In this document: piece after piece, positions 34,272 through 42,235 of the stretch | How positions within the stretch are numbered: position 1 is the stretch's first letter | How the letters are laid out: each line of letters starts with the position of its first letter | Assembly (NCBI RefSeq): GCF_006335015.1 | Contig: NZ_VDGT01000005.1 | Location: forward strand, 62,001 to 126,000 | Reading direction: 5' to 3' | Origin: Streptomyces sedi | GTDB lineage: Bacteria > Actinomycetota > Actinomycetes > Streptomycetales > Streptomycetaceae | Length of the DNA: 64,000 bases | The notes under the pieces: model-generated | Told to the model about the DNA's origin: nothing | The model's database searches: none | What the model saw: only the letters and a program-made list of their open reading frames with translations | Translations under genes and position numbers: made by a program

Positions 34272-35024
34272 TCACGCGCGCCAGGCCTCACCGAGCGGAC
34301 TCGTGGGCGAGGCCGTCACATGGGCGTGGGCCAGGCGTTCCACGGCGGGCAGGTCGCCGCGGACCAGGGCGTCCAGCAGCACGCCGTGCTGGCGGGCGTC
34401 GGCGATCAGCTCGCGCGCCCCCGGCGGGCGCCCGGGGACGGTGGGGCACTGCGTCTTGCGGTGCAACTCCTGGGCCACCAGGATCAGTTGGCGATTGCCC
34501 GTGGGCCGCAGCAGCTCGCGGTGGAAGCGCCGGTCGGCCTCCGCGTAGCCGACCAGGTCACCGTGGGCGGCTACCCTGACCGTCGACTCGGCCAGCGGGC
34601 GCAGCTCCTCCCAGCGCTGCGAGGGTAGCTTTTCGGCCAACCGCAGCACCGCGGGGACCTCCAGCGCCGCCCGCACCTCGGCCAGCTCGGCCATGTCGCG
34701 CGCGCTGCGCCCGGCGACCCGGAAGCCGCGGTTGGGCACCGTCTCGACCAGCCCCTCGCTGCACAGCTGCTGCATGGCCTCGCGCACGGGGGTGGCCGAG
34801 ACGCCGTACCGCTCGGCGAGCAGCGGCGCCGAGTAGGTCTCGCCGGCGCGCAGCTCACCCGTGGCCAGCGCGTCCCTGAGCGCGGCGAGCACCTGGGCGC
34901 GCACGGAGCGGCGGACCGGCAGCGGCGGGCTGCGGAGCGGCGGTGTCTGTCGTGGTCTGGGCCGCTTCCTCTGACCCACGGCTGCAACCCCCGAAATGGC
35001 CGATTCCACCGGGCTGGGTTTCAT
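34272..35024 (-). CDS. GntR family regulator, FadR/FCD type
   Basis: A 250-residue regulator. A basic Pro-rich N-terminus precedes the winged helix (VLAALRDALATGELRAGETYSA, then SATPVREAMQQLCSEGLV), followed by a helical FCD domain with metal-ligand His residues (FHRELL...HRKTQ...HGVLLDAL). FCD regulators sense organic acids or amino acids. The ATG at 35024 is preferred to an upstream Met at 35057. No obvious target gene is adjacent. Confidence 0.8.
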   Translation of the reverse strand: MKPSPVESAISGVAAVGQRKRPRPRQTPPLRSPPLPVRRSVRAQVLAALRDALATGELRAGETYSAPLLAERYGVSATPVREAMQQLCSEGLVETVPNRGFRVAGRSARDMAELAEVRAALEVPAVLRLAEKLPSQRWEELRPLAESTVRVAAHGDLVGYAEADRRFHRELLRPTGNRQLILVAQELHRKTQCPTVPGRPPGARELIADARQHGVLLDALVRGDLPAVERLAHAHVTASPTSPLGEAWRA

Positions 35025-35128
35025 CTGCCCGCTCCATCCCTCTCGCCCCCGAATCAAGTGGGTTCCAGCACCCTAGGCGCAGTTTCCGCCGCCGCAAACC
35101 CCTCGAACCGATCGGCCGCTTGATCGGC

Positions 35129-35147
35129 TAAGGTAAGGCTTACCTGT
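35129..35147. promoter_or_regulatory. DmdR/IdeR-type iron box
   Basis: TAAGGTAAGGCTTACCTGT, whose core AGGTAAG-G-CTTACCT is a perfect dyad, matches the actinobacterial iron box (TTAGGTTAGGCTAACCTAA) in most positions. It lies 24 bp before the siderophore reductase start. It predicts repression when Fe(II) is plentiful. Confidence 0.85.
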
Positions 35148-35170
35148 ACCAACAAGGGATCGATGGCCCG

Positions 35171-35995
35171 ATGACCGTCCCCGCCGTGACCGTGACGACG
35201 CCGCTCACGCCCGCCTACGCCCGGATGGGCGAGGTGCTCCCCAGCCTCGCGGTGACCGAGGGCGAGCCCCGTTCCGACGGCGGCTGGACCAGGGGCGACG
35301 CGCTGGCCGAGGGCGGCGCCGCGCTGGACGCCTTCCTCGCCGACGAGGCCCGCGCCTCGCACGCGGCCTACGGCGCCGAGGCGCGGCCCGACGTGGTGGC
35401 GACCTTCGGGCTGCACCGCTACGCGTGGCCGGCCGCCGCGCTCTTCACCGTTCCCTACTTCCTGCTCCGCAGGGTCCCCCACCTGGCCCCCGAGGACGTC
35501 TCGCTGCGCCGGGACCCCACGCGGCTGACCGTGCGCGTGACCGCGTTCTCCTGCCTGCCGAACGACCCGCTCGCCGGGCACCCGGGCGCGCTGGTGGCCG
35601 CCGACGAGTCGGCCCTGCGCGCCGAGGTGCGGCGCGCGGCGGCCGACCATCTGGGGCCGCTGCTGGACGCGTTCGGGCCCCGGATGCGGCGCCGGTCCCG
35701 CGCGCTGTGGGGCGCGGCCACCGACGAACTCGTCGAGTCCCTCTGGTACTTCGGCCATCTGCTGGGCGAGGAGCCGCGCGCCGTGCGGGAGTTGGCACGG
35801 ATGCTGCCGGGCGCGACGCCGCCGTTCGCCGCCGGCGCCGGGTTCCGCGAGCTGGCGGGCCCCGAAGGGGAGGCGCTGCGCACCAGGGACCGCGCGAGCT
35901 GCTGCATGTTCTACACTCTGCGTCCCGCCGACACGTGCGCCACCTGCCCCCGGCTCTGCGACGAGCAGCGGGTCCGGCGGCTGACCGGCTCCTGA
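35171..35995 (+). CDS. FhuF-like siderophore-iron reductase
   Basis: A 274-residue (2Fe-2S) protein. The C-terminal C-C-x10-C-x2-C set (SCCMFYTLRPADTCATCP) is the unusual cluster site of FhuF-type ferric-siderophore reductases, which free iron in the cytoplasm by reducing Fe(III). The upstream helical part (YAWPAAALFTVPYFLLRRVPHLA) is typical. The iron box just upstream indicates DmdR1 control. The ATG at 35171 is used since an ATG at 35163 meets a stop after three codons. Confidence 0.85.
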   Translation: MTVPAVTVTTPLTPAYARMGEVLPSLAVTEGEPRSDGGWTRGDALAEGGAALDAFLADEARASHAAYGAEARPDVVATFGLHRYAWPAAALFTVPYFLLRRVPHLAPEDVSLRRDPTRLTVRVTAFSCLPNDPLAGHPGALVAADESALRAEVRRAAADHLGPLLDAFGPRMRRRSRALWGAATDELVESLWYFGHLLGEEPRAVRELARMLPGATPPFAAGAGFRELAGPEGEALRTRDRASCCMFYTLRPADTCATCPRLCDEQRVRRLTGS

Positions 35996-36144
35996 CGGCC
36001 GACCGCAGGCGCCTCCCGGCGTACGGCTGATAACAGATCATTCATCAACGGGCGGCAAGTTCCGCTGGAATACCACTCGTTGGTGCCATTCCGCCCGAAT
36101 CGGTACTGACGGTTACTCAGGTACCATCACGCTTTCCTCCAGGG

Positions 36145-36160
36145 GCGGTTCGCGAACCGC
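36145..36160. other. 16-bp perfect palindrome in intergenic gap
   Basis: GCGGTTCGCGAACCGC lies in the gap between the siderophore reductase and the IS remnant, with GGG/CCC extending it after a one-base bulge. It could be a terminator stem or an operator; otherwise the stretch 35996-36239 holds nothing I recognise. Confidence 0.4.
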
Positions 36161-36239
36161 GCCCTGTGAACTGAGATCGGGCGGCGCCCGCGGAGGTGCG
36201 CCCGCACACCCCGTCGAGGGACACACATCGCGGTGAAGG

Positions 36240-36725
36240 TGACGGACGTGACTCCACCCACGCGTCAACGCGCGGGCTTCCTGCGTCGGTGGCTAAGCCG
36301 CCGCACAGAGGGCCAGCCCGGCCCTGTCGAGGATGTTCGTCGCGCCGACGTGGTCCGCGTTCGCCGCGAACCCGCACGCCGTGCACGGGAACGTCGCCTG
36401 GGTGACGCGACTCGTCCCGTCCACGTGTCCGCGGCCCCGTTCATCGGCCTTCTACCGGACGAGTTCGTCCAGGCGTTCCGCGACCCGACCGCCGAGGACC
36501 GGACGGCGGTACTTCGGGCACCACACCACGTCGGGCACGAGGTCGTACCCGCCGCCGGAGAACCGGCGAACCTTCCTGGGCCCGGTCACGCGTCGATTAC
36601 GCACGTGTCGCTTGTGTGACGGGAAGGGTGCGCCGTGACCGAGGTGAACACTGCGGATCCGTGCAAACAGCCGAGGTCAGAGCAGACCAAAGAAGCAATT
36701 CCCCCACCGGCCAAAGCCGGTGGTC
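36240..36725 (-). mobile_element. internally deleted IS200/IS605 element (PATE-like)
   Basis: About 485 bp that keeps both subterminal hairpins of an IS200/IS605 element and the outer ends of both genes. One hairpin (36257-36276, 8-bp stem with one mismatch, TTGA loop) follows the tnpB end, as in actinobacterial IS605 right ends (GAAGCCCGCGC type). The other (CCACCGGCcaaaGCCGGTGG, 36704-36723) lies upstream of the tnpA start. These elements move as single strands through terminal hairpins, so such a short form could be moved in trans by an intact TnpA. No target duplication is expected. Exact ends are my estimate. Confidence 0.7.
36293..36589 (-). pseudogene. tnpA-tnpB fusion remnant with internal TAG
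   Basis: From GTG at 36589 the minus strand reads VRRFSGGGYDLVPDVVWCPK, then YRRPVLGGRVAERLDELVR: the N-terminus of a Y1 transposase TnpA. A TAG at 36452-36454 interrupts, then KADERG (still TnpA) runs in frame into GHVDGTSRVTQATFPCTACG, then FAANADHVGATNILDRAGLA: the zinc-finger C-terminus of TnpB, ending at TAG 36293. The first CxxC of the zinc finger and everything between, including the TnpA His and Tyr catalytic residues and the TnpB RuvC core, are gone. Confidence 0.85.
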
Positions 36726-36743
36726 CCCTTGCTAGGAGATCTG

Positions 36744-37727
36744 ATGGAGTTCAGTTGGGTGTTGGCCGCCGCCGTGGCCCTGGGAGGATTCCTGGTGGCG
36801 ACGGCGCTGCTCACACGCGGCCGCAAGCCCGACAAGGAGGAGCGTGAGCCGGACTCCTCCTGGGAGAAGATGGAGGCGCGCAGGCGGCGCAAGGAGCGGG
36901 TCTACGCCTCCGCCTCCTACACGCTGCTCTTCTGCTGCGCCGGTGTCGCCGCCGCGCTGTCCTTCCAGGGGCTGGTCGGCTTCGGCCGGGAGAACCTCCA
37001 GCTCTCCGGCGGCTGGGAGTACCTGGTGCCGTTCGGGCTGGACGGCGCGGCGATGTTCTGCGCGGTGATCGCCGTGCGGGAGGCCAGCCACGGGGACTCC
37101 TCGATGGGGTCGCGGATGCTGGTGTGGCTCTTCGCCGGCGCCGCCGCCTGGTTCAACTGGGTGCACGCGCCCCGGGGCACCGGCCACGCCGGCGCGCCGC
37201 ACTTCTTCGCCGGGATGTCGCTCTCCGCTGCCGTCCTCTTCGACCGGGCGCTGAAGCAGACCCGCCGCGCCGCGCTGCGTGAGCAGGGCCTGGTGCCCAG
37301 GCCGATGCCGCAGATCCGTTTCGTCCGCTGGCTGCGGGCGCCGCGCGAGACGTTCGGCGCCTGGTCGCTGATGCTGCTGGAGGGCGTGCGCACGCTGGAC
37401 GAGGCGGTCGACGAGGTCCGCGAGGAGCGGCGCAAGAAGGAGGAGAACAAGCGCAGGGAACGGGAGCAGCGGCAGCTGGAGCGCGCCCGGCTGCGCGCCA
37501 TCGGCGGCTCGCGGTTCGGGCGGGGGCGGCGGGAGCTGCCCGCCACGGTGACGGCCGAGCAGGCGGCGCCGGAGCCCGCCCCGCACGAGCCGGCGGCGCT
37601 GGAGGCCGCCGCCCAGCGGAGGGCGCTGGGCAGCCGCGAAACGGAGTCCGGTTCGCTCTCCACGGCCGCGCCCCGGCTGGACACCCTGGAGGAGAAGCTG
37701 GCCAGGATCGAGCGGCAGTTCCCCTGA
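36744..37727 (+). CDS. DUF2637 membrane protein
   Basis: A 327-residue protein. One N-terminal hydrophobic helix (residues 4-23), a basic loop, then the DUF2637 helices (YTLLFCCAGVAAALSFQGLVGF, YLVPFGLDGAAMFCAVIAVRE, MLVWLFAGAAAWFNWVHA, FFAGMSLSAAVLFDRAL) followed by a long charged coiled-coil (EVREERRKKEENKRREREQ) and tail. The family is common on Streptomyces plasmids and integrative elements as well as chromosomes and has no assigned function. ATG at 36744 has AGGAG 7 nt upstream. It lies right beside the IS605 remnant. Confidence 0.8.
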   Translation: MEFSWVLAAAVALGGFLVATALLTRGRKPDKEEREPDSSWEKMEARRRRKERVYASASYTLLFCCAGVAAALSFQGLVGFGRENLQLSGGWEYLVPFGLDGAAMFCAVIAVREASHGDSSMGSRMLVWLFAGAAAWFNWVHAPRGTGHAGAPHFFAGMSLSAAVLFDRALKQTRRAALREQGLVPRPMPQIRFVRWLRAPRETFGAWSLMLLEGVRTLDEAVDEVREERRKKEENKRREREQRQLERARLRAIGGSRFGRGRRELPATVTAEQAAPEPAPHEPAALEAAAQRRALGSRETESGSLSTAAPRLDTLEEKLARIERQFP

Positions 37728-37752
37728 CCGGGCCCGCTCCCCTCTGACGCGC

Positions 37753-37804
37753 CGACGGCCGTCGTGCCGGGACCGTTTCCACGGTTCCGGCGCGGCGGCC
37801 GTCG
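37753..37804. terminator. imperfect long hairpin between convergent genes
   Basis: Outer arms CGACGGCC (37753-37760) and GGCCGTCG (37797-37804) enclose an inner imperfect stem GCCGGgACCGT...ACGGTtCCGGC. It separates the convergent DUF2637 and ogt genes. Confidence 0.6.
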
Positions 37805-37819
37805 CGCTGGCCCGGCGGC

Positions 37820-38302
37820 TCAGTCGAGCAGGACGCCCTCGTGGACGAGCAGCCGCCGCTTGCGGTCGAGGCCGCCGGCGTAGCCGGTGAGGGAGCCGCC
37901 GGCGCCGATCACCCGGTGGCAGGGGCGGATCACCAGCAGCGGGTTGGCCCCGACCGCGCCGCCCACGGCCCGCACCGAGCGCGCGGGCATCCCGGCCGCC
38001 GCGGCCAACGCGCCGTAGGTGAGCGTCGAGCCGAGGGGGATCTCGTCGAGCGCGGCCCAGACCCGCCGGCGGAACGGAGTGCCGGGCGGTTCGAGGGTCA
38101 GGTCGAACTCCTTCAGCTCGCCCGCGAAGTAGGCGTCGAACTGCTCGGTCGCCTCGCCGAAGGCCGCGTCGTCGAGGACCCACTCCGGCTGGACGGTCGC
38201 GCCCCCGCGCTGCCCCGGCACGGTGACCGAGGCCAGCACGCCGGGGCGCGGCCCCGCGATCAGCAGCTCGCCGAGCGGGCTGGGGTGGATGGTGTAACGC
38301 AT
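37820..38302 (-). CDS. ogt: methylated-DNA--protein-cysteine methyltransferase
   Basis: A 160-residue O6-alkylguanine repair protein. The methyl-acceptor Cys lies in IRPCHRVIGAGGSLTGYAGGL and the DNA-recognition helix in SVRAVGGAVGANPLLV. It transfers the alkyl group from guanine O6 to its own Cys, once per molecule. ATG at 38302. It lies downstream of the Ada-AlkA fusion gene and is probably in the same alkylation-repair operon; an 18-bp tandem repeat fills the gap. Confidence 0.93.
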   Translation of the reverse strand: MRYTIHPSPLGELLIAGPRPGVLASVTVPGQRGGATVQPEWVLDDAAFGEATEQFDAYFAGELKEFDLTLEPPGTPFRRRVWAALDEIPLGSTLTYGALAAAAGMPARSVRAVGGAVGANPLLVIRPCHRVIGAGGSLTGYAGGLDRKRRLLVHEGVLLD

Positions 38303-38374
38303 GGGGTTCTCCGTCACTCGGTTGACTCTTTTCACTCCGTCGACTCGGCTCACTTCGTCGACTCGGCTCACTCG
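38303..38374. repeat. 18-bp tandem repeats between alkA and ogt
   Basis: GTCGACTCGGCTCACT occurs at 38339-38354 and 38357-38372; GTTGACTCTTTTCACT at 38321-38336 and a poorer copy at 38303-38320 extend the 18-bp period. The block covers the stop codon of the Ada-AlkA gene (38368-38370). Confidence 0.85.
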
Positions 38375-39879
38375 CTGGTCGCTGTCGCCGCGTGGCCGGC
38401 GGGGTGGGCGGGGCGACGCGGCGGCCCGGCGGCGGCGGCGCGCCAGAGGTGGTGCAGCGCGTAGGAACGCCAGGGCCGCCAGCGTTCGGCGTCGCCGAGG
38501 TCGCCGCCGACGAGGGCGAGGCCGTGGCGGACGCCCGCGTCGCCCGTGAGGAAGACGTCGGGATCCCCCAGCGCCCGCATCCGGATGTAGCCGGCCGTCC
38601 AGGGGCCGATGCCGCGCAGCGCCAGCAGCCCGGCCTCGGCCTCCTCGCGGTCGGCGCCCGGGTCGAGGGCGATCCGCCCGTCGGCCAGCGCGGCGCCCAG
38701 CGTCCGCAGCGTCTCGCGGCGGGCGGCGGGCATCCCCAGCTCGGTCAGAGGCGCCTCGGCCAGCGCCGCGGGCTCGGGGAAGAGATGGGTGAGTCCGCCG
38801 TCGGGCCGCCCGAGCGGCTTGCCCAACGCCTCGACCAGCCGGCCGGCGAGGGCGCGGGCGGCGCCCACCGTCACCTGCTGGCCGAGCACCGCGCGGACCG
38901 CCAGCTCCTCGGGGCTGACGGCGCCGGGCGAACGCTGGCCCGGCTCGGCGGCGACCAGTGGCGCCAACAGCGGGTGGGCGCCCAGGTGTTCGGCCACGGC
39001 GTAGGGGTCGGCGTCCAGGTCGAAGAGCCGCCGCAGCCGTTCCACCGCGCAGCTCAGGTCCCTCAGGTCGGTCAGCTGGAGCCGGCAGGGCAGCCAGCGC
39101 CCGCCGCCCGGGCCCGGCGCCTCGTCGACCTCGGCGATCCCGCCGCCGTGCGGCAGCGCCAGGGTGCGCCGGTAGGTGCGGGCGCCGGCGGCGCCGACGA
39201 CCTCCTCGACGCCGGGGACGGCGCGCCGCTGGAGGAAGTCGAAGACCGCGCCCCCCGCGTACGCCCCCCGGTGGGCCAGCCGCAGTGGGACGCCCCCGCC
39301 CTCCGCCGCGGCCCTGCCGCCGGCGGGGGCGGCGGCGCGCAGCGCGCTCGGGGTGCGGTCGTAGACGGTGCGGACCGTGTCGTTGAACTGGCGGACGCTG
39401 GCGAAGCCGGCGGCGAACGCGATCTCGGTGACCGGCAGCCGGGTCGTCTGGAGTAGCACCCGCGCGGTGTGCGCGCGCCGGGCGCGGGCGAGGGAGACGG
39501 GGCCGGCGCCCAGTTCGGCGACGAGCTGCCGCTGGACCTGGCGGGCGCTGTAGCCGAGGCGGTCGGCGAGTCCGGCGACGCCCTCGCGGTCCACGACGCC
39601 GTCGCCGATCAGCCGCATCGCGCGGCCCACCGCGTCGGCCCGCGCGTTCCACTCGGCGGAGCCGGGGACGGCGTCCGGGCGGCAACGCCGGCAGGCGCGG
39701 AAGCCGGCGCCCTGCGCGGCGGCGGCGGAGGGCAGGAAGCGGACGTTGGCCCGCAGGGGGGTGGTCGCCGGGCAGCTGGGGCGGCAGTAGATGCCGGTGG
39801 TCACGACGGCGGTGAAGAACACGCCGTCGAACCGTTCGTCACGGCTGCGCACCGCCTGGTACCTGCTGTCGTCGTCCAT
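38368..39879 (-). CDS. Ada-AlkA fusion: methyl-phosphotriester sensor and 3-methyladenine glycosylase
   Basis: A 503-residue fusion. The N-terminal Ada zinc domain has the four Cys (GIYCRPSCP...FRACRRCRP), followed by an AraC HTH (GVAGLADRLGYSARQVQRQLVAELG; TEIAFAAGFASVRQFNDTVR). The C-terminal half is an AlkA glycosylase with the helix-hairpin-helix GLLALRGIGPWTAGYIRM and the catalytic Asp shortly after (LGDPDVFLTGDAGVR). Methylation of the N-terminal Cys should turn it into an activator of this operon while the glycosylase removes alkylated bases. ATG at 39879. Confidence 0.93.
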   Translation of the reverse strand: MDDDSRYQAVRSRDERFDGVFFTAVVTTGIYCRPSCPATTPLRANVRFLPSAAAAQGAGFRACRRCRPDAVPGSAEWNARADAVGRAMRLIGDGVVDREGVAGLADRLGYSARQVQRQLVAELGAGPVSLARARRAHTARVLLQTTRLPVTEIAFAAGFASVRQFNDTVRTVYDRTPSALRAAAPAGGRAAAEGGGVPLRLAHRGAYAGGAVFDFLQRRAVPGVEEVVGAAGARTYRRTLALPHGGGIAEVDEAPGPGGGRWLPCRLQLTDLRDLSCAVERLRRLFDLDADPYAVAEHLGAHPLLAPLVAAEPGQRSPGAVSPEELAVRAVLGQQVTVGAARALAGRLVEALGKPLGRPDGGLTHLFPEPAALAEAPLTELGMPAARRETLRTLGAALADGRIALDPGADREEAEAGLLALRGIGPWTAGYIRMRALGDPDVFLTGDAGVRHGLALVGGDLGDAERWRPWRSYALHHLWRAAAAGPPRRPAHPAGHAATATSE

Positions 39880-39887
39880 CACGCTCC

Positions 39888-39920
39888 CCAGTGTGCGGGG
39901 CGCACGGCCCCGCACACTGG
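39888..39920 (-). terminator. hairpin terminator
   Basis: A perfect 14-bp stem (39888-39901 with 39907-39920) and 5-nt loop between the PPOX gene stop and the Ada-AlkA start, so it ends the PPOX transcript. Confidence 0.7.
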
Positions 39921-39957
39921 CGGGATTCGGACACGGAGGTGGCGGTGGCCGCCCGGC

Positions 39958-40425
39958 TCAGTGCGTGGCCAGGCGGGCCGGGAATCCGCCGGTGGCGACC
40001 GGGCCCCAGCGGACGGGGGTGACCCGGATGAGGGACTTGCCCTGGCGCGTCATGGCCTGGCGGTACTCGTTCCAGTCCGGGTGCTCCCCGGCGATGTTGC
40101 GGTAGTACTCGACCAGCGGCTCCACCGCCTCCGGCACGTCGAGCACCTCGGCGGTGCCGTCGATCTGGACCCAGGGGCCGTCCCACTCGTCGGAGAGCAC
40201 CAGCACGCTCACCTCGGGGTCCCGCCGGGCGTTGCGGGTCTTGGCGCGCTCCGGGTAGGTGGACATCACGACGCGGCCGGAGTCGTCGACGCCGCAGGTC
40301 AGGGGCGACCCCTGGGGGGAGCCGTCGGCCCGCCTGGTCAGCAGGATGGCACGGTGCCTGGCGCGGACGAAGTCCAGCAGGCTGTCGAGATCAACGCGCG
40401 TGTTCGTCGCGATCGAAGGACTCAT
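39958..40425 (-). CDS. PPOX class F420/FMN-dependent enzyme
   Basis: A 155-residue split-barrel flavin/deazaflavin protein: FVRARHRAILLTRRADGSPQGSPLT, GRVVMSTYPERAKTRNARRDP (phosphate-binding strand and basic loop, in parts) and WVQIDGTAEVLDVPEAVEPL. Actinobacterial members use F420H2 or FMN to reduce or bind small molecules. Substrate unknown. ATG at 40425 without a clear ribosome site. Confidence 0.8.
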   Translation of the reverse strand: MSPSIATNTRVDLDSLLDFVRARHRAILLTRRADGSPQGSPLTCGVDDSGRVVMSTYPERAKTRNARRDPEVSVLVLSDEWDGPWVQIDGTAEVLDVPEAVEPLVEYYRNIAGEHPDWNEYRQAMTRQGKSLIRVTPVRWGPVATGGFPARLATH

Positions 40426-40654
40426 AACGGCAGACCATACGCCCACCTCGGCTGGCACCGTACGGGGGCGTCGGGTTGGGGGCGCCGGGGCGTGCGGCGC
40501 CGGCGGGAGTGCGGGCGTTTCCGCAGCTCAACACCGGTTCCCCGGTGGGCGATCGGCGTTGTCAGTGGCCGCCGTTAAGGTGGCCGCTTCCTGATGATCA
40601 AGGTGCCGTCCGCGCCCGAGGCGCGGCGGCACGCCCGAGGAACACGGAGGACGT

Positions 40655-41923
40655 GTGATGACACAGCACGCGGTGGCGACCGCGCGACGACGCGGCGCCG
40701 CGGTGACGGCGCTCGCGCTGGCCGGGAGCCTGGCGCTCACCGGCTGCGGGAGCGACGACGACGGGGGCTCCGGCGGGGGCGACGCGCCGGAGAACGCGCT
40801 GACCCAGCGCTGGGAGGCCGACCCGTCGACCGCCGGCAACAGCGAGGCGGGCGCGACAGGACCCACGTTGTGGGTGACGGAGGAGACGGTCGCCGCCGTC
40901 GGCGTGACCGACGTGGTGGCCTACGCGGCGTCCGACGGCTCGCCCGGCTGGGAGCTGACCCCGCCGGAGGGAGCGGGCGAGATCTGCGCCGTCTCCCCCG
41001 CGTTGGACGACGGCGTCGGCGCCCTGCTCTTCACCCCGGCCGACGATCCGGAGAGCTGCTCCATCGTCGTGGCGGTGGACGTCGAGGGCGACGGCACACC
41101 GCTGTGGACCGAGACGGTGGAGACCGAGTCCGGCTCGGTGTACGGCGCCTCGGTCACCGTCGCGGACGGGATCGTCACCGCCGACGTCGGCGAGGTGGTG
41201 CGGTTCGGCACCGACGGCGAGGCGCTGCCGATGCCCGAGATACCCGGCGGCCCGGAGTGCCGGGACGGACTCGTGGACTGGCTGTCCAACGACGCCGCGC
41301 TGCTCGCCTTCGCCGACTGCGGCTCGTTCGGCGAGAGTCAGCAGCTGAGCGCGTTCGCCCCGGCGACGGGCGAGGAGCTGTGGACGCTGCCGGAGGCGCC
41401 GGACGAGTACGACATGGCCAAGCGGGTGCCGGGCGAGACGGTGTCGCTGATGACCGATGACCATGTGCTGGTGACGTTCGGGGACGGTGGCGAGGTGGTC
41501 TCCGAGATCGCTTCGGACGCCCTCTTCCCCTCCTACGACATCGATATCGCGGGCAACAGAGCGGTGTACAGGGGCTCGCTGCTGATCGCCGCCGACGACG
41601 CGATCTCGGCCGAGGAGTCGGAGACGGTGGGGATCGAGCTGACCACGGGCGAGGAGTTGTGGCGCGTCCCGACTCCCCCACTGGTCTCCTTCGCGGCGGG
41701 GGCCGAGGAGATCGTGACGTGGCACGGCGAGAGCGAGTCGCGCACCGACTACTCCGTCGGGGTCTCGCTGCTGAACGCGGAGAACGGCGAGCGGTCCGAG
41801 GTGGGCGCGCTGGCCAGCGCGGACATGCCGTCCGACATGGCCGTCCAGGGCGACAGCCTGTACGCGCTCGCGGTGACCGACGAGGGCGCGATGCGCGTGG
41901 AGTCGTACGAACTCCCCGGCTGA
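40655..41923 (+). CDS. lipoprotein with PQQ-like beta-propeller
   Basis: A 422-residue exported lipoprotein. The signal peptide ends in the lipobox LTGC (residue 32 region), followed by an acidic Gly/Ser linker. The body has repeating blades with WE/WT closures (SPGWELTPP, TPLWTETV, GEELWTLPE, GEELWRVPT), as in PQQ-binding-like or BamB-like propellers. The acidic composition suits the cell surface. Role unknown. GTG at 40655 with GGAGG 6 nt before; ATG at the next codon is an alternative. Confidence 0.8.
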   Translation: MMTQHAVATARRRGAAVTALALAGSLALTGCGSDDDGGSGGGDAPENALTQRWEADPSTAGNSEAGATGPTLWVTEETVAAVGVTDVVAYAASDGSPGWELTPPEGAGEICAVSPALDDGVGALLFTPADDPESCSIVVAVDVEGDGTPLWTETVETESGSVYGASVTVADGIVTADVGEVVRFGTDGEALPMPEIPGGPECRDGLVDWLSNDAALLAFADCGSFGESQQLSAFAPATGEELWTLPEAPDEYDMAKRVPGETVSLMTDDHVLVTFGDGGEVVSEIASDALFPSYDIDIAGNRAVYRGSLLIAADDAISAEESETVGIELTTGEELWRVPTPPLVSFAAGAEEIVTWHGESESRTDYSVGVSLLNAENGERSEVGALASADMPSDMAVQGDSLYALAVTDEGAMRVESYELPG

Positions 41924-41942
41924 GCCGTCCCGTGACACCGGG

Positions 41943-41974
41943 CGGTGCCCCTCACGCGCGCGTGAGGGGCACCG
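41943..41974 (+). terminator. strong hairpin terminator
   Basis: A perfect 32-bp palindrome (16 bp each arm) 20 bp after the lipoprotein stop. Confidence 0.8.
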
Positions 41975-42093
41975 CTCCCGTCGCGGCCGTCGGCGGGAGG
42001 GGGCTCGGGAGGAGGCCGACCCGTTTCCGCCCCGGGGCGTTCGGGCACCCGACAGGGTCCGCGGCACCACCAGGACGATCGAGGGAGGCCCTC

Positions 42094-42222
42094 ATGTTCC
42101 GCGCCATCGCCGACGTGTTCCGCATGGTCGGCGGCGCACTCGCCACGCTCGTGTCGTTGCCGTTCCGCGCCGTCGCCCGCCTCTTCGGCGGGGCGTCGCG
42201 CGGCGCCGGGGGGCGCCGCTGA
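42094..42222 (+). CDS. LPFR motif small protein
   Basis: A 42-residue peptide. It has an amphipathic helix FRAIADVFRMVGGALATLV, the motif LPFR at residues 22-25, then AVARLFGG and a basic Gly/Arg tail. It matches the small actinobacterial family named for this motif, whose function is not known. GGGAGG is 7 nt before the ATG. It looks able to lie on or in the membrane. It has its own gap between a terminator and the convergent XRE gene. Confidence 0.8.
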   Translation: MFRAIADVFRMVGGALATLVSLPFRAVARLFGGASRGAGGRR

Positions 42223-42235
42223 GCGCCCGCGCGGG

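Noticed and set aside
36233..36619. Plus-strand frames across the IS605 remnant
   Set aside because: They are antisense to the TnpA/TnpB fragments, which are clear on the minus strand.
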